Below the pieces are notes generated by a model, which saw only the letters and a list, made by a program, of their open reading frames with translations, did not search any database and was not told the origin of the DNA. The translations under genes and the position numbers were made by a program. Positions 1 through 12,039 of a stretch of DNA of 64,000 nt are shown here, piece after piece. The first letter of the stretch is position 1; every line of letters begins with the position of its first letter. Source of the DNA: Sipunculus nudus (taxonomy: Eukaryota; Annelida; Sipuncula; Golfingiida; Sipunculidae); the NCBI GenBank assembly GCA_026874595.1, contig CM049315.1:12150664-12214663 (forward strand), given 5' to 3'.

Positions 1-1586
1 AGTTTAATTCTACTTAGGTACCCCACCTCAAGTGCAAAACTAATGATTTAAAATCTTTTATATTTATCTCTTTTTTCCTTTCTTTTTAGTTCCTGGGACA
101 TTTTTTGTATGTGCTAGATCTTCATATAGCTGGTTTTCAAAACTGAAATTTGGGCACAATATTAGTCCTATGTCATAGATTTGCACCTGAGATTTATTTC
201 TGACCTTGACCTTATTCCCAAGGTTGTGCCCCTTTCAGCCAAACCCTAATGTCACCCTATCTGTGGACTTCACAGGCTGAGGTACAGCATACATCTAGTA
301 AAATATGAATGTTTCTGTACAAAATTCAGTTCCACCTCTCCCAAAGCTATGTGTCAGTCCCTTCTTCTGTAGAAGAAGATTGTAAGTAAAAGGGCCTTAA
401 CCACAGAAGTGAAGTAATTTAGCCACCATGAGTCAGTCTGTAAGCTGACCAGGATGACCAAGGTGATGTTTAGATTCCAGCCTGAGGCATGCCGTCTGAG
501 AGGTCATTATCATCACTTTATCAATGTGTCTCCGTCACAGATTACCTAAACCTTTTGTCTGTCCCAGAATCCAAGCACATCTTTCACATAAGTAACTACT
601 GTGAGTGTCAAGAAATGAGAAAAGGTAGATTTTTTTTATGAGTGTAGAAAAGTACCTATTTATTCAGGTACATATTCAGGTATCTTGAGAAAGTTTGGTT
701 AATGAATATTGTCATTATTTTGTATTTCTGTAGCTGGAGGTGACTAAATCTCCATCGATGGCGTGTTTAACATTTTCCTTGGAGAACTTTGAATATCTTT
801 CTCTAAGAAGTGCTTCAGTATCACTATCTTTAGATCAGTATCACTATGGTGCATACCTTAGGTTCATTAAGTTTAATTGCATATATGTTCATGGAGTAAT
901 GTAACCAATGTGCTGAATGAACATCGGAAGATCTCCCAACTGGTAACTCTATTACAGCTATGTCTTTTATTATGGAGAACTGAAACAGTCGCACTGATAG
1001 CTAACTGCGGTCTTTTACTCCTTAATATGAACACCTTACTATTAAGAATAAAACCCAAAGTCCTAACACCATCCGAAATGAGCTATGTCCCATTAAGTGT
1101 AGAGGAATGATATTGAACTGCAGAACATGAGCATTTTCTGACAGATAACTAGTGGCTGAATGCGATGAAACATAAAGAGGAAAAACAAATTAACAAAACG
1201 AACTGAACAATGACTTTACAGTCCTGCTGTAATTTAATTCACAGGGTGATCAACTGGTCTGGGTATTGTTACACATAATGAATTAGGGTTGTGTTATTAT
1301 GGTGATCAGAATCTATAAATATAACCAAAACAATGACAGTGATGTAAGGAGATAATATTCCTTCCTAATATCCGCAATACAGATTATTTTATAAATGAAG
1401 GTCATTATAATACGAGTTCAAGCTATCTTTGTCTCCAAAACCAGAAAGGGATTGACCTGGCTTTTCAAGCATAAAAATTATAGGCCGGCTTGTAATGAAT
1501 GATCTGTATGACTCTATGTGGTGGTCTGACTCTAGGCTGGTTACATTCTTACCCAATTTTACCTTCTATGTCGACAATTCACGTTA
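1..1586. other. Non-coding stretch without recognised gene
   Basis: AT-rich sequence without a convincing reading frame, tandem repeat or RNA gene. The longest frames here are under 80 codons, overlap on opposite strands and have no protein-like composition. It may be intronic or intergenic. Confidence 0.6.
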
Positions 1587-2228
1587 TACAGACAGGTCGG
1601 ACATGTGACAAACCTGGCCCTGCCTCACACATCTAAATGACAAACTTGGCCCTGCCACACACAGCCAAGTGACAAGTCTGGCCCTGCCTCACACAACCAA
1701 GTGACAAATCTGGCCCTGCCTCACCATGCTAATTGACAAATCTGGCCCTGCCTAAAACCTGAAAGAGATAAATCTGTCTTCCCCCATACTGCCAAGTGAC
1801 AAATCTGGCCCTGCCTCACACAACAAAGTGACAAATCTGACCCTGCCTCACAATGCCAAAGACAAATCTGGCCAAGTCTTACATTCAAAAGTGACAAGTC
1901 TGGCCCTGCCTCACAATGCCAAGTGACAAATCTGGCCCTGCCTAAAACTGAAAAGTGACAAATCTGGTCCTCCCCATACTGCCAAGTGACAAATTTGGCC
2001 CTGCCTCACACTGAAGAGTGACAATTCTGACCCTGCCTAACAATGCCAAAGACAAATTTCGCCTAGTCTCATTGTGCCAGATGACAAATCTGGCCCTGCC
2101 CCATATTACGAAGGGACAAATCTGGCCCTGCCTCACAATGCCAAGTGACAAATCTGGCCCTGCCTAAAACTGGAAAGTGACAAATTTGGCCCAGTCTCAT
2201 TGGGCCAAGTGTCAAATCTGGCCCTGCC

Positions 2229-2708
2229 TTACACATTTTAGTGACAAACCTGGCCCTGCCTCACAATGCCAACTGACAAATCTGGCCCTGCCCCATACTA
2301 CCATGGGACAAATCTGGCCCCTGCCTCACACTTCAAGTGACACATCTGGAACTGCCTCACACTGACAAGTGACAAATCAGGCCCTGCCTTACACATTTTA
2401 GTGACAAACCTGGCCCTGCCTCACAATGCCAACTGACAAATCTGGCCCTGCCCCATACTACCATGGGACAAATCTGGCTCCTGCCTCACACTTCAAGTGA
2501 CACATCTGGAACTGCCTCACACTGACAAGTGACAAATCAGGCCCTGCCTTACACATTTTAGTGACAAACCTGGCCCTGCCTCACAATGCCAACTGACAAA
2601 TCTGGCCCTGCCCCATACTACCATGGGACAAATCTGGCTCCTGCCTCACACTTCAAGTGACACATCTGGAACTGCCTCACACTGACAAGTGACAAATCAG
2701 GCCCTGCC
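2229..2708. repeat. 160-bp higher-order repeat, three copies
   Basis: Inside the minisatellite, a block beginning TTACACATTTTAGTGAC recurs at 2229, 2389 and 2549. The spacing is exactly 160 bp, that is five 32-bp units. Each block carries the same private variants in the same order (AACTGACAAATC, CCATACTACCATGGGAC, CTTCAAGTGACACATC), so the five-unit block was amplified as a whole. Confidence 0.9.
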
Positions 2709-3220
2709 CTACACTGCCAAGTGACAAGTATAGCCCTGCCTCACACTGCCAAGTGACAAGTATGGCCCTGCCTCACTCTGCCAAGTGACAAGTATGGCCC
2801 TGCCTCACACTGCCAAGTGACAAGTATGGCCCTGCCTTACACTGCCAAGTGACAAGTATGGCCCTGCCTCACACTGCCAAGTGACAAATCAGGCCCTGCC
2901 TTACACTGCCAAGTGACAAGTATGGCCCTGCCTTACACTGCCAAGTGACAAGTATGGCCCTGCCTTACACTGCCAAGTGACAAGTATGGCCCTGCCTTAC
3001 ACTGCCAAGTGACAAGTATGGTCCTGCCTCACACTGACAAGTGACAAATCAGGCCCTGCCTTACACTGCCAAGTGACAAGTATGGACCTGCCTTACACTG
3101 CCAAGTGACAAGTATGGCCCTGCCTCACACTGACAAGTGACAAGTGTGGCCCTGCCACACACTGCCAAGTGACAAGTATGGCCCTGCCTCACACTGCAAA
3201 GTGACAAGTATGGCCCTGCC

Positions 3221-3984
3221 TTACATTCAAAAGTGACAAGTCTGGCCCTGCCTCACAATTCCAAGTGACAAATCTGGCCCTGCCTAAAACTGGAAAGTGA
3301 CAAATCTGGTCCTCCCCATACTGCCAAGTGACAAATTTGGCCCTGCCTCACACTGAAGAGTGACAATTCTGACCCTGCCTAACAATGCCAAAGACAAATT
3401 TCGCCTAGTCTCATTGTGCCAGATGACAAATCTGGCCCTGCCCCATATTACGAAGGGACAAATCTGGCCCTGCCTCACAATGCCAAGTGACAAATCTGGC
3501 CCTGCCTAAAACTGGAAAGTGACAAATCTGGCCCTGCTTCACACTGCCAAGTGACAAGTATGGCAGGCCTCACACTGAAGAGTGACAAATCTGACCCTGC
3601 CTAACAATGCCAAAGACAAATTTGGCCCAGTCTCATTGGGCCAAGTGTCAAATCTGGCCCTGCCTTACACATTTTAGTGACAAACCTGGCCCTGCCTCAC
3701 AATGCCAACTGACAAATCTGGCCCTGCCCCATACTACCATGGGACAAATCTGGCCCCTGCCTCACACTTCAAGTGACACATCTGGAACTGCCTCACACTG
3801 ACAAGTGACAAATCAGGCCCTGCCTTACACATTTTAGTGACAAACCTGGCCCTGCCTCACAATGCCAACTGACAAATCTGGCCCTGCCCCATACTACCAT
3901 GGGACAAATCTGGCTCCTGCCTCACACTTCATATGACACATCTGGAACTGCCTCACACTGACAAGTGACAAATCAGGCCCTGCC
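3221..3984. repeat. Duplicated segment of the minisatellite array
   Basis: Near-identical to upstream sequence. 3221-3520 matches 1879-2178 at an offset of 1342 bp. From about 3615 the match continues against about 2179 onward at an offset of 1436 bp, so about three extra units sit between. The second segment carries two 160-bp higher-order blocks (3665 and 3825) against three upstream. This shows a recent large duplication inside the array plus later gain or loss of blocks. Confidence 0.85.
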
Positions 3985-5660
3985 TTACACTGCCAAGTGA
4001 CAAGTATAGCCCTGCCTCACACTGCCAAGTGACAAGTATGGCCCTGCCTCACTCTGCCAAGTGACAAGTATGGCCCTGCCTCACACTGCCAAGTGACAAG
4101 TATGGCCCTGCCTTACACTGCCAAGTGACAAGTATGGCCCTGCCTTACACTGCCAAGTGACAAGTATGGCCCTGCCTCACACTGACAAGTGACAAATCAG
4201 GCCCTGCCTTACACTGCCAAGTGACAAGTATGGCCCTGCCTCACACTGACAAGTGACAAATCAGGCCCTGTCTTACACTGCCAAGTGACAAGTATGGACC
4301 TGCCTTACACTGCCAAGTGACAAGTATGGCCCTGCCTCACACTGCCAAGTGACAAGTGTGGCCCTGCCACGGACTGCCAAATGACAAGTATGGCTTTGCC
4401 TCACACTGCTAAGTGACAAGTATGGCCCTGCCTTACACTGCCAAGTGACAAGTATGGCCCTGCCTCACACTGACAAGTGACAAATCAGGCCCTGCCTTAC
4501 ACTGCCAAGTGACAAGTATGGCCCTGCCTCATACTGACAAGTGACAAATCAGGCCCTGCCTTACACTGCCAAGTGACAAGTATGGACCTGCCTTACACTG
4601 CCAAGTGACAAGTATGGCCCTGCCTCACACTGACAAATGACAAGTATGGCCCTGCCTCACACTGCCAAGTAACAAGTATGGCCCTGCCTCACACTGCCAA
4701 GTGACAAGTATGGCCCTTCCTCACACTGCCAAGTGACAAATCAGGCCCTGCCTTACACTGCCAAGTGACAAGTATGGCCCTGCCTTACACTGCCAAGTGA
4801 AAAGTATGGCCCTGCCTCACACTGACAGGTGACAAATCAGGCCCTGCCTTACACTGCCAAGTGACAAGTATGGCCCTGCCTTACACTGCCAAGTGACAAG
4901 TATGGCCCTGCCTCACACTGACAAGTGACAAGTATGGCCCTGCCTTACACTGCCAAGTGACAAGTATGGCCCTGCCTCACACTGACAAGTGACAAGTATG
5001 GCCCTGCCTCACACTGCCAAGTGACAAATCAGGCCCTGTCTTACACTGCCAAGTGACAAGTATGGCCCTGCCTTACACTGACAAGTGACAAGTATGGCCC
5101 TGCCTTACACTGCCAAGTGACAAGTATGGCCCTGCCTCACACTGCCAAGTGACAAGTATGGCCCTGCCTCACACTGCCAAGTGACAAGTATGGCCCTGCC
5201 TCACACTGACAAGTGACAAGTATGGCCCTGCCTCACACTGCCAAGTGACAAGTATGGCCCTGCCTCACACTGCCAAGTGACAAGTATGGCCCTGCCTCAC
5301 ACTGACAAGTGACAAATTTGGTCCTGCCTCATACAGGAAAATGACAAATCTAGACCTGCACCAAAATGCTGTCCCAAATGCCCAGTGACAATTCTGACCC
5401 TGCCTTAGACTGAAAAGTGACAAGTCTGGCCCTGCTTCACACCGCAAAGTAACAAATCTGGCCCTGCCTTACACTGCAAAGTAACAAATCTGGCCCTGCC
5501 TCACACTGCAAAGTAACAAATCTGGCCCTGCCTCACACTGCAAAGTAACAAATTTGACCCAGTTTAAAGATGCTATCTGACAATTGTTTCAGGTCCTGCC
5601 TCACACTGCCAAATGACAATTAAGATTTTTCCTCAAAATGTCAAGTGACATTTCTTGTCG

Positions 5661-6022
5661 TGTGTTATTCTACTAGTACCCACCTCTCCTGTACAGTAGT
5701 GTTTAGCCCTGGTACAATCCTGTATCAGACTACAAAGTGCTGACTCCAGGGACTGGCTGGCAGGGAAAGAACTCTGATACAGGGTTTTTTATGTGTCTGT
5801 GAGACAGAGAGATCATTCCTCACAGGAGATTTACAACATACAAAGCTCTGGAGAAAGTGTCTGTTACAAATAACTCAGGAACTCTGGTTAACTACAGATC
5901 ACTTTAATTGATTTTGTTGCATTATATCATGATAAAGTCCACACCACTGCAGCAGGTACTAACAGAAAAACAGAAATATTTCTGAGATTTCAAATCTGTG
6001 ATTTGATTTTAACATATATATA

Positions 6023-6059
<37 letters not shown>

Positions 6060-6062
6060 CAG
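5661..6062. other. Unique spacer with TA tract
   Basis: No gene seen. An interrupted (TA)n tract lies at 6013-6054. The rest is unique AT-rich sequence following the minisatellite. Confidence 0.6.
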
Positions 6063-6126
6063 ACATGAGAGCACTGCTGCAGCTCTGCAAGAAATCTCTC
6101 AGGACTGGACTGCTACTGCATGCAGC

Positions 6127-6333
6127 ATGAACAAGCCAAGCTCTTCCTTGCTGCAGACAGACTACCAGTACTGTAACAGCCTGGGTGGTCAGCTGGGAGC
6201 AGAGAGTGTAAGGAAGGAGGCTGACTACCCCTCCCTCCTTGTGTCTGGGCTGGCTGGTGTTTCAGGTCAGGTAAACACAGGTGGTTACCTTCACCCTGAG
6301 GGGTGGTCAAATTCTCTAAAGACCATGATCTGA
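6127..6333 (+). CDS. Possible orphan first exon or small ORF, function unknown
   Basis: An ATG-initiated frame of 68 codons in a local island of higher GC. The first 48 residues (MNKPSSSLLQTDYQY to about GVSGQ) look protein-like: polar, mixed composition and third positions rich in C and G. A consensus-like donor, CAG followed by GTAAAC, lies at about 6268-6276, so the coding part may stop there and the rest read into an intron. A 21-codon frame starting at 6066 ends in a TGA that overlaps this ATG (ATGA). No family is recognised and no downstream exon was found. It could equally be a chance frame in a promoter or non-coding RNA; a longer minus-strand frame (6113-6517) overlaps it. Confidence 0.25.
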   Translation: MNKPSSSLLQTDYQYCNSLGGQLGAESVRKEADYPSLLVSGLAGVSGQVNTGGYLHPEGWSNSLKTMI

Positions 6334-6949
6334 CACTGCAGACCACCAACAGACGAGACCTGCCCACAGACTGCAAACTGTGAAGAGAGTGACCCACCCA
6401 CAAACTACAAACTGTGAAGTGCAACTTTAATAGCAGACCAGCAACAGACTGTGTAAAATGACTGTATGTAAGGGTGAACTGACCACAGAGCAGTGTGACT
6501 CTTACACCCATGGTCAATGTACTTGTGCTATATGAACTAACACTTCAGTAATAAAAATTAATCATATTATGTACAGGATAAAGGTAATTCGGAACTCCCA
6601 TCGAAACAAAAGTCTACAGAGTTTGTCCTGCTGCTGAAAACTACAAGCCTAACTCAGAAGTAATGTATTTTCATTATATCAGCTCTGTATAATATTACTT
6701 GTTTATTTACTTAAATAATTATTTAAATTATTAAAGCAAAACATCCTTTGGTGAAGGAAAAACATTAAAAAAATAATTGGAAATAAATGAATACCTCTGA
6801 TATTAAAAATGTCATGCATATTGAAATTTTTTTTCAATGAGACACTGGATTCACTCCCCTTATTAAAATATCAAATATTATGATTAAACATTTCTTGTGC
6901 TGACTTAAGTTGATATACAGAAAAATGTTTATGTCACAAATGATATTTC
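6334..6949. other. Non-coding, AT-rich
   Basis: 6334-6530 contains short direct repeats of the type CAGACTGCAAACTGTGAAG (about 6366 and 6402). From 6540 the sequence is very AT-rich. No gene seen. Confidence 0.5.
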
Positions 6950-7960
6950 TATAATAAATTTACTATGAAAATGGCATGATATTCATTCAGTTCAATCTGA
7001 TCTTAAGCTGCCCCAGTAAAATTTTTCCTTTGATCTTTGTAACAAAAGAGTTTTAACTACGGTTTAGTATAACGTTATGGATTTTGTTTTAATGTTGTGA
7101 CAAATGAGGACATGAACTGCTGGGTCACACTGCTGTTCCCAAAGTAGTAAATATCAGCCCGCAGGGGTTCTTAAATGATCATTCTGATGCATGAATTATT
7201 TAATGCCAGTGTCAGCAGGCTGTGTGTCCATTTTGGTCCTGCATTACATTTCTATTATGAAAATGAGAAACACAGCTATCATTCGAGCCAGACTTCACAA
7301 GATCGATTGAGCAATCATGTGTGTTACAGCTGAATTCAGCTCACTGTTGGGGAACGACTACACTCTAACGGATCACCGGTTCGTTTGACTCAATTACAGC
7401 GCAGTGCAAATCTGTCATGATTAGTGATAAAAAGCGATATCAATTCATGTTTGCTGTGAAAGCATTCTTTAACTGCAGCTGGTTAGTTCCAGATAGTCAG
7501 TGTCATCTGAGAGAAAATATGATTTCATCAGGGAAACATTTTAATGGGAATCATCCCATAGAACTTTAACGCCTGCAGCAGCAATGATAAAGACGGGCTT
7601 GGATTTACGATTTGTTAAGAAGTTCTCATAATGCATTTCTGGTGGCAATGGCAAAGGTCCCATTGGATTACTCCCTAATTATGGCGGGTTTTAATTACAC
7701 CAGGTCAGGCAGCTGGCGATCAGTGAAAGCGAAATTAAGATCCAAGATTTTCAATCAGAAATACAAATGAAACAGACGCATGCACCATTCTCATTAGGCC
7801 TTAATTTCTGCCTCAAGAAATTCCTGAATGCCCCGAGAAACATAATGATAAGTCACATGCAATGGGCGTTATACAAGTTATTGGTTCTTAGACTTCACAC
7901 ACCAGCTACGGAGGTCAAAGCATGACGGCATTACAGGAGTCTGGTTAAAACTGTGGAACA
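6950..7960. promoter_or_regulatory. Candidate cis-regulatory block
   Basis: About 1 kb that differs from its surroundings: no repeats, no frame over 60 codons, balanced composition and retained CpG. It contains many homeodomain-type cores (TAATTA, GGATTA, CTAATTATG), a CAGCTG E-box, ATACAAATG (POU-like) and the short palindrome TGGGAATCATCCCA near 7548. This texture is typical of conserved developmental enhancers. That is inference from composition; conservation was not tested. Confidence 0.3.
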
Positions 7961-10740
7961 GTATTATTAAAAATGTTTGTAATGTGGGATTAGTTTTTGC
8001 CTGGGCATGAACTTGTGTTAGCTTTAAAATATCTACCACTTGTGCACTTTATATTAATCACTGTTGATATATATCACTGCACCTTGACCAAATTAAGGGA
8101 CCTTTGGGTCATGGTGCTCAGCTGATGAGCATTCACTTTGACACCTTGATCTATTATCAACTGAGAAGTTTAAATCTTAGGGAAAGGAAACAAATATTTA
8201 AAGGTCCATGGCTAACACAGCTACATTTGCCAAAAAATACTTTCATTTAGACACTTTCCCTATTAACAGGTCTGTTCATTTTATACATTATATATCACTG
8301 AGACCTTTTCTGCTGCCTGCATGCACTTCTCAATTACCATCTTGACCATGTGAGAAAAAACATTATCTAAGTATCTGGGCTTCTGAAATCAAATATGATA
8401 TTCCATGATTCTCAAAATTGTGTATAGCCCAGTTTCTATGAATGGAAGGAATATCAACCGCAGCAGTTGTATTCTTGTTCTGGTGTTTTTAAAATGAATA
8501 TGTTCATATCCTGGTGATGGCAACAGAAGAGTGAAGAAAGGCACGGGCTCTTGCATGGATGGTCGAAGATTATCATAAGGTGAGGGTGAAGAAGATCAGG
8601 ATGAGTTTGGGTTTCATCTGGACTTGATGCCATGTGTTTCAATGACATTTTACTTTCTTACTCAGGAGTTTCATATTTTTGTTGAAATTTCCAATTTGTT
8701 TGCCTTTTACCACCACCAAATGTTAGAAACTGGCTGTCGGTTTCAGATGCCCAGCCCATAACCATTAGGGCAAATCTTATCGCCAAGTGATCTGAGATTT
8801 CAGAAGATGATTCCTCACTCGTCTACGCTGGTAAGTGTGGTACAGCCGCTCGCAGGTCCATTTCACACCTAACTGGATCTCTGAGCTTCATTAGGGTACA
8901 CCCTCAGGTGTGAAGGATTTTCACCTGTTAACTAAGTATCAGGCTTCCACATAAAAGTGATTGTTATAAAGCAGCAGTAGGCGGCCCAGGTTGGGGGACC
9001 ATTACGGTTTCCTCTCCCAACATTATTGTTGTTAAGTGTAGCCACATGTGAAACCACAATGGCATTGTTAACGGTGAGAATTGTTCAGGCCTGGGCCAGA
9101 GTGACCCCCATTCAGGTTCAGAAGGACTCCCAGTGAAGTCATAAAATGTTAACTCTGTCACCCCTCTTTTATAAAGAGTCTTACTCATTGACCATGCATT
9201 CATTGGCTAATGAACTGTAAGGTCCTTGATAATGGTCTAGACTACATGAGACCACAACTGAGCTGGACTCATAATGGTAATTATTTGAAGAAACTCTTGC
9301 TCACATCAACATATACCTGCAAAAAAATGAATATGGTACATTCATATGGATCACACCCTTTAAGGTGAAGAACAACAATAGGATAGCTTCCTTACAATAA
9401 ACTCATGTTAGAACAAAACTTAATGTCAAATGAAACTGATATTTTATCAACTGCATTCCCAAAATTTAAGCTGTAAATTTATGATAATGCTGCTCACACT
9501 GCACGACATGCACAGCTCCTAATATGCATTGGCAGCTTGTAAGCAATACTCACGTTGTATAGTCCTGGCTATAGCAAGTAGTTTTCTTTTGATCAAAAAC
9601 ATTTTAAAACATTCAAGGTTTTACGGTTCTACAAAGGCAGGGTTCATCTCTGAAATATGGGCAATTGGCAAGTGATTTTATGCAATTTCCATCTGTTCAA
9701 TTTAACTGACCATTTATTTATCAGTTTCTCTGAACTGTGGCATGTAATATTTGAAAAGGTCAAGAACACCACTGCACACATTGGAGCATAAATATATAGT
9801 GATATACTTGACAGATTGTATCAGTATTATTATCAGATGATTCTGCATTTGTTGTGCTGGCTTAGTTGATCATCAAAAGCAATATCTAACATTTCCTGAT
9901 TATAGTGATAATCTTTGGAGGCCACATGAAGCATGAAAATGGAAGTCATTGGTCAAAATCAAGATAACAGCATTTGGCTAACTGCTACACAATTAAACCA
10001 AAAGAATGGACTGTTTCACATGCAGTATGGATTTTTACTGAAGCACATCAGAAACAGTTTGTGAATACAGTGAAATTTCTAGGCTTTTATAATTTTAAAA
10101 TTATTTAATATATACAGGACCAAAAAAGTGGTCAGATTAGCAAGGCAAGATTTTTCTGTAGTGAATTTTATTTTTGGTATTTAAATATTTTGGGTGTGAA
10201 CTGGGTGATTTTTATTTAATACACAAAGAGGAATACTGGCTTGGAATCTGTATCTAAATATATCCAGTATGTATCATATAATGTACTGTATAATGAGGAA
10301 AACATAATCATATAAATTGCATTACATTGTGAAATAAAATTTCAGTACATCCATAATATATATGCATTTTTCTTATTCTGAATATATGCTACAAGACAAG
10401 AGGAGTCACCAGTCTGTGTAAGGCAGCAGCCATGACCAGCCTTATAATCTGAAATGTCAGATTATCCTAACAGATAATCCCACCTAGTCCACAGAAGATA
10501 CGGACCAGCATCTCAGCCCTGGCAGTGAGTGCTGCTCCCAAGAAAGTCTGTGTCAGATGGGACCCCGATTACAAGATGAATGAAATCAAATATATTATCT
10601 TTATACTTTATAGTCATTCCACTTTACAAAGTTAATTGCCATGTATCTCATACATAATAATCTAAAGCATCTTCTGTTGAAATAAACATCTGTAATAACT
10701 TGATATAGTATACAAGGTTATTAATATAAAATAATATAAG
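7961..10740. other. Non-coding, no gene seen
   Basis: Unique AT-rich sequence. At about 10450-10480 two TAATCC-type sites in opposite orientation (AGATTATCC and AGATAATCCC) lie close together in a slightly GC-richer patch, which may be regulatory. All reading frames are under 80 codons and unremarkable. Confidence 0.5.
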
Positions 10741-10857
10741 TATGTTAAATGTTGAGAGGGGAGTTTCATTACAAAACACAAAATATTCAGAGGGGAAGGG
10801 ACAGAAATAAGGCCCCCTCCCCCCAGAAAGGCCAACATTAATCCCTGAGATTAGAAT

Positions 10858-10908
10858 AGAAGAGGAGAAGAGAAAATAAGAGAAGAGAAGAGGAGAGAAC
10901 GAAAGAGT
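10858..10908. repeat. Purine-rich GAGAA simple repeat
   Basis: An imperfect tract of GAGAA/GAGGAGA units, almost pure purine on the plus strand. It follows a C-run at about 10815-10825. Confidence 0.8.
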
Positions 10909-10920
10909 GCAAAATAATTT

Positions 10921-12039
10921 TGCCTATTGGGAGACCAGATACATGTTACAGACATATGAATCCTGAGGTGACATCATGGACCAGTTACATTTGACAAAAG
11001 TCCACATGACACAGAATACTGTGTAGTTAATACTGATTATGAGGGTTAAAGAAGTCTAGCTGGTATATTACAAGGTGGTAACAGATTATCACAATATTAC
11101 AGCAGAAGCTTTTAATACCGGCTGTTACTGACTGAGTGTGAACCTGTAACATTGTATCACAATCCAGTCTCAGCTGGCAGTAACATAGTCCTGATTTTGC
11201 AGAGCAGATGTCTGTGTTAAGTGGCTGCTGAAGGTAACCTGTGTGCACCTGTATCTAATGCACTGGTTCAGCATTAAAATGGAGCCAACTTTGTATAAAG
11301 TACAGGCAACACTGAGCCTTACTGTTAGTGAGAGTATCTCAACAAAACAGCAGCATTAGTTGTCAAAAAATAAACCACTGATAGTCAGCTGAGCTAAAAA
11401 AATTATTGATCTGGGTATAAAAAAGAATTTCATGGGACTTAAATCCCTAGAAATCAAGTCAAGAGAAAGCAAACATTACCATGATGAAAGAGACGAGGTT
11501 AGTCATGCAAACTTTGTCTGTAGGGTGGGATTAGGATTTGAGGATCGACCGGATCCGCATAAAACGTGCAGGGAGCCAGTCTTGATGGCTGACTTAAGGC
11601 TTTATCGAAACATAAACACCTAATGTGTCCCAGGTTTTTATGGTAAAACTCCTGGCGCCAGAACATTATTTCTAGGCCAGATCTTGCGGGACTCTGGGTT
11701 TTGTCATTAAGCGTGATCAGTTTTCATGACGGTTGGCCATTGGGACTGGTTTATATGTGACAGGGTATGCCCAGACTTGCGGGGTTTATGGACGAGTCTG
11801 GATGATGGGACCCTGCCTGTTGTCTCAGCCTCCACAATTCATTTGCTGAAGTACCTGCCCCAAACACTACATCACTCGTCATGAAACTTGTGCTGGCAGC
11901 ACAGCCCTGGTGTTGCTACAACTGGCTAAGGTACAATACTAGCCAGCTTGACTGCCAATACTGACACTGTTTAATGTGACCAAGACTCAACAAAAAGTGT
12001 TGAAGCTCTTCAAGTTCCATTACAACACAGGAAACTGAA
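10921..12039. other. Non-coding with an isolated element end
   Basis: No gene recognised. 11383-11403 carries AGTCAGCTGAGCTAAAAAAA, identical to the right end of the element at 28.9-29.8 kb, so it is likely a relic of the same family. A 63-codon frame at 11432-11623 is not recognised. Confidence 0.4.

Larger units (their letters stand above)
1587..5660. repeat. 32-bp minisatellite array, about 4 kb
   Basis: A tandem array whose unit is 32 bp, with the conserved cores AAGTGACAA and GGCCCTGCC. By length it holds about 125 units. Variants differ mainly in the spacer (TCACACTGCC, TTACACTGCC, CACAATGCC) and after GTGACAA (GTATGG, ATCTGG, ATCAGG). Units at both edges (about 1590-1900 and 5330-5660) are more diverged than those in the middle, as expected for an array kept uniform by unequal exchange. 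Because 32 is not a multiple of three and the unit contains TGA, reading frames inside stay below about 70 codons and are not genes. Confidence 0.95.

Noticed and set aside
1942-3801. Repeated 62-69-residue frames in the minisatellite (two identical pairs)
   Set aside because: They are translations of duplicated 32-bp satellite units. The identity comes from the 1.34-1.44 kb duplication, and stops recur by period; there is no start context or coding signature.
1587-5660. CRISPR array
   Set aside because: Repeat length of 32 bp looks suggestive, but there are no unique spacers: the whole unit repeats head to tail, in a eukaryotic, intron-containing context.
6113-6517. 134-residue minus-strand frame
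   Set aside because: Opposite-strand shadow in a GC-richer patch; composition is Ser/Leu/Cys-rich without domains, and the plus-strand frame is more protein-like.
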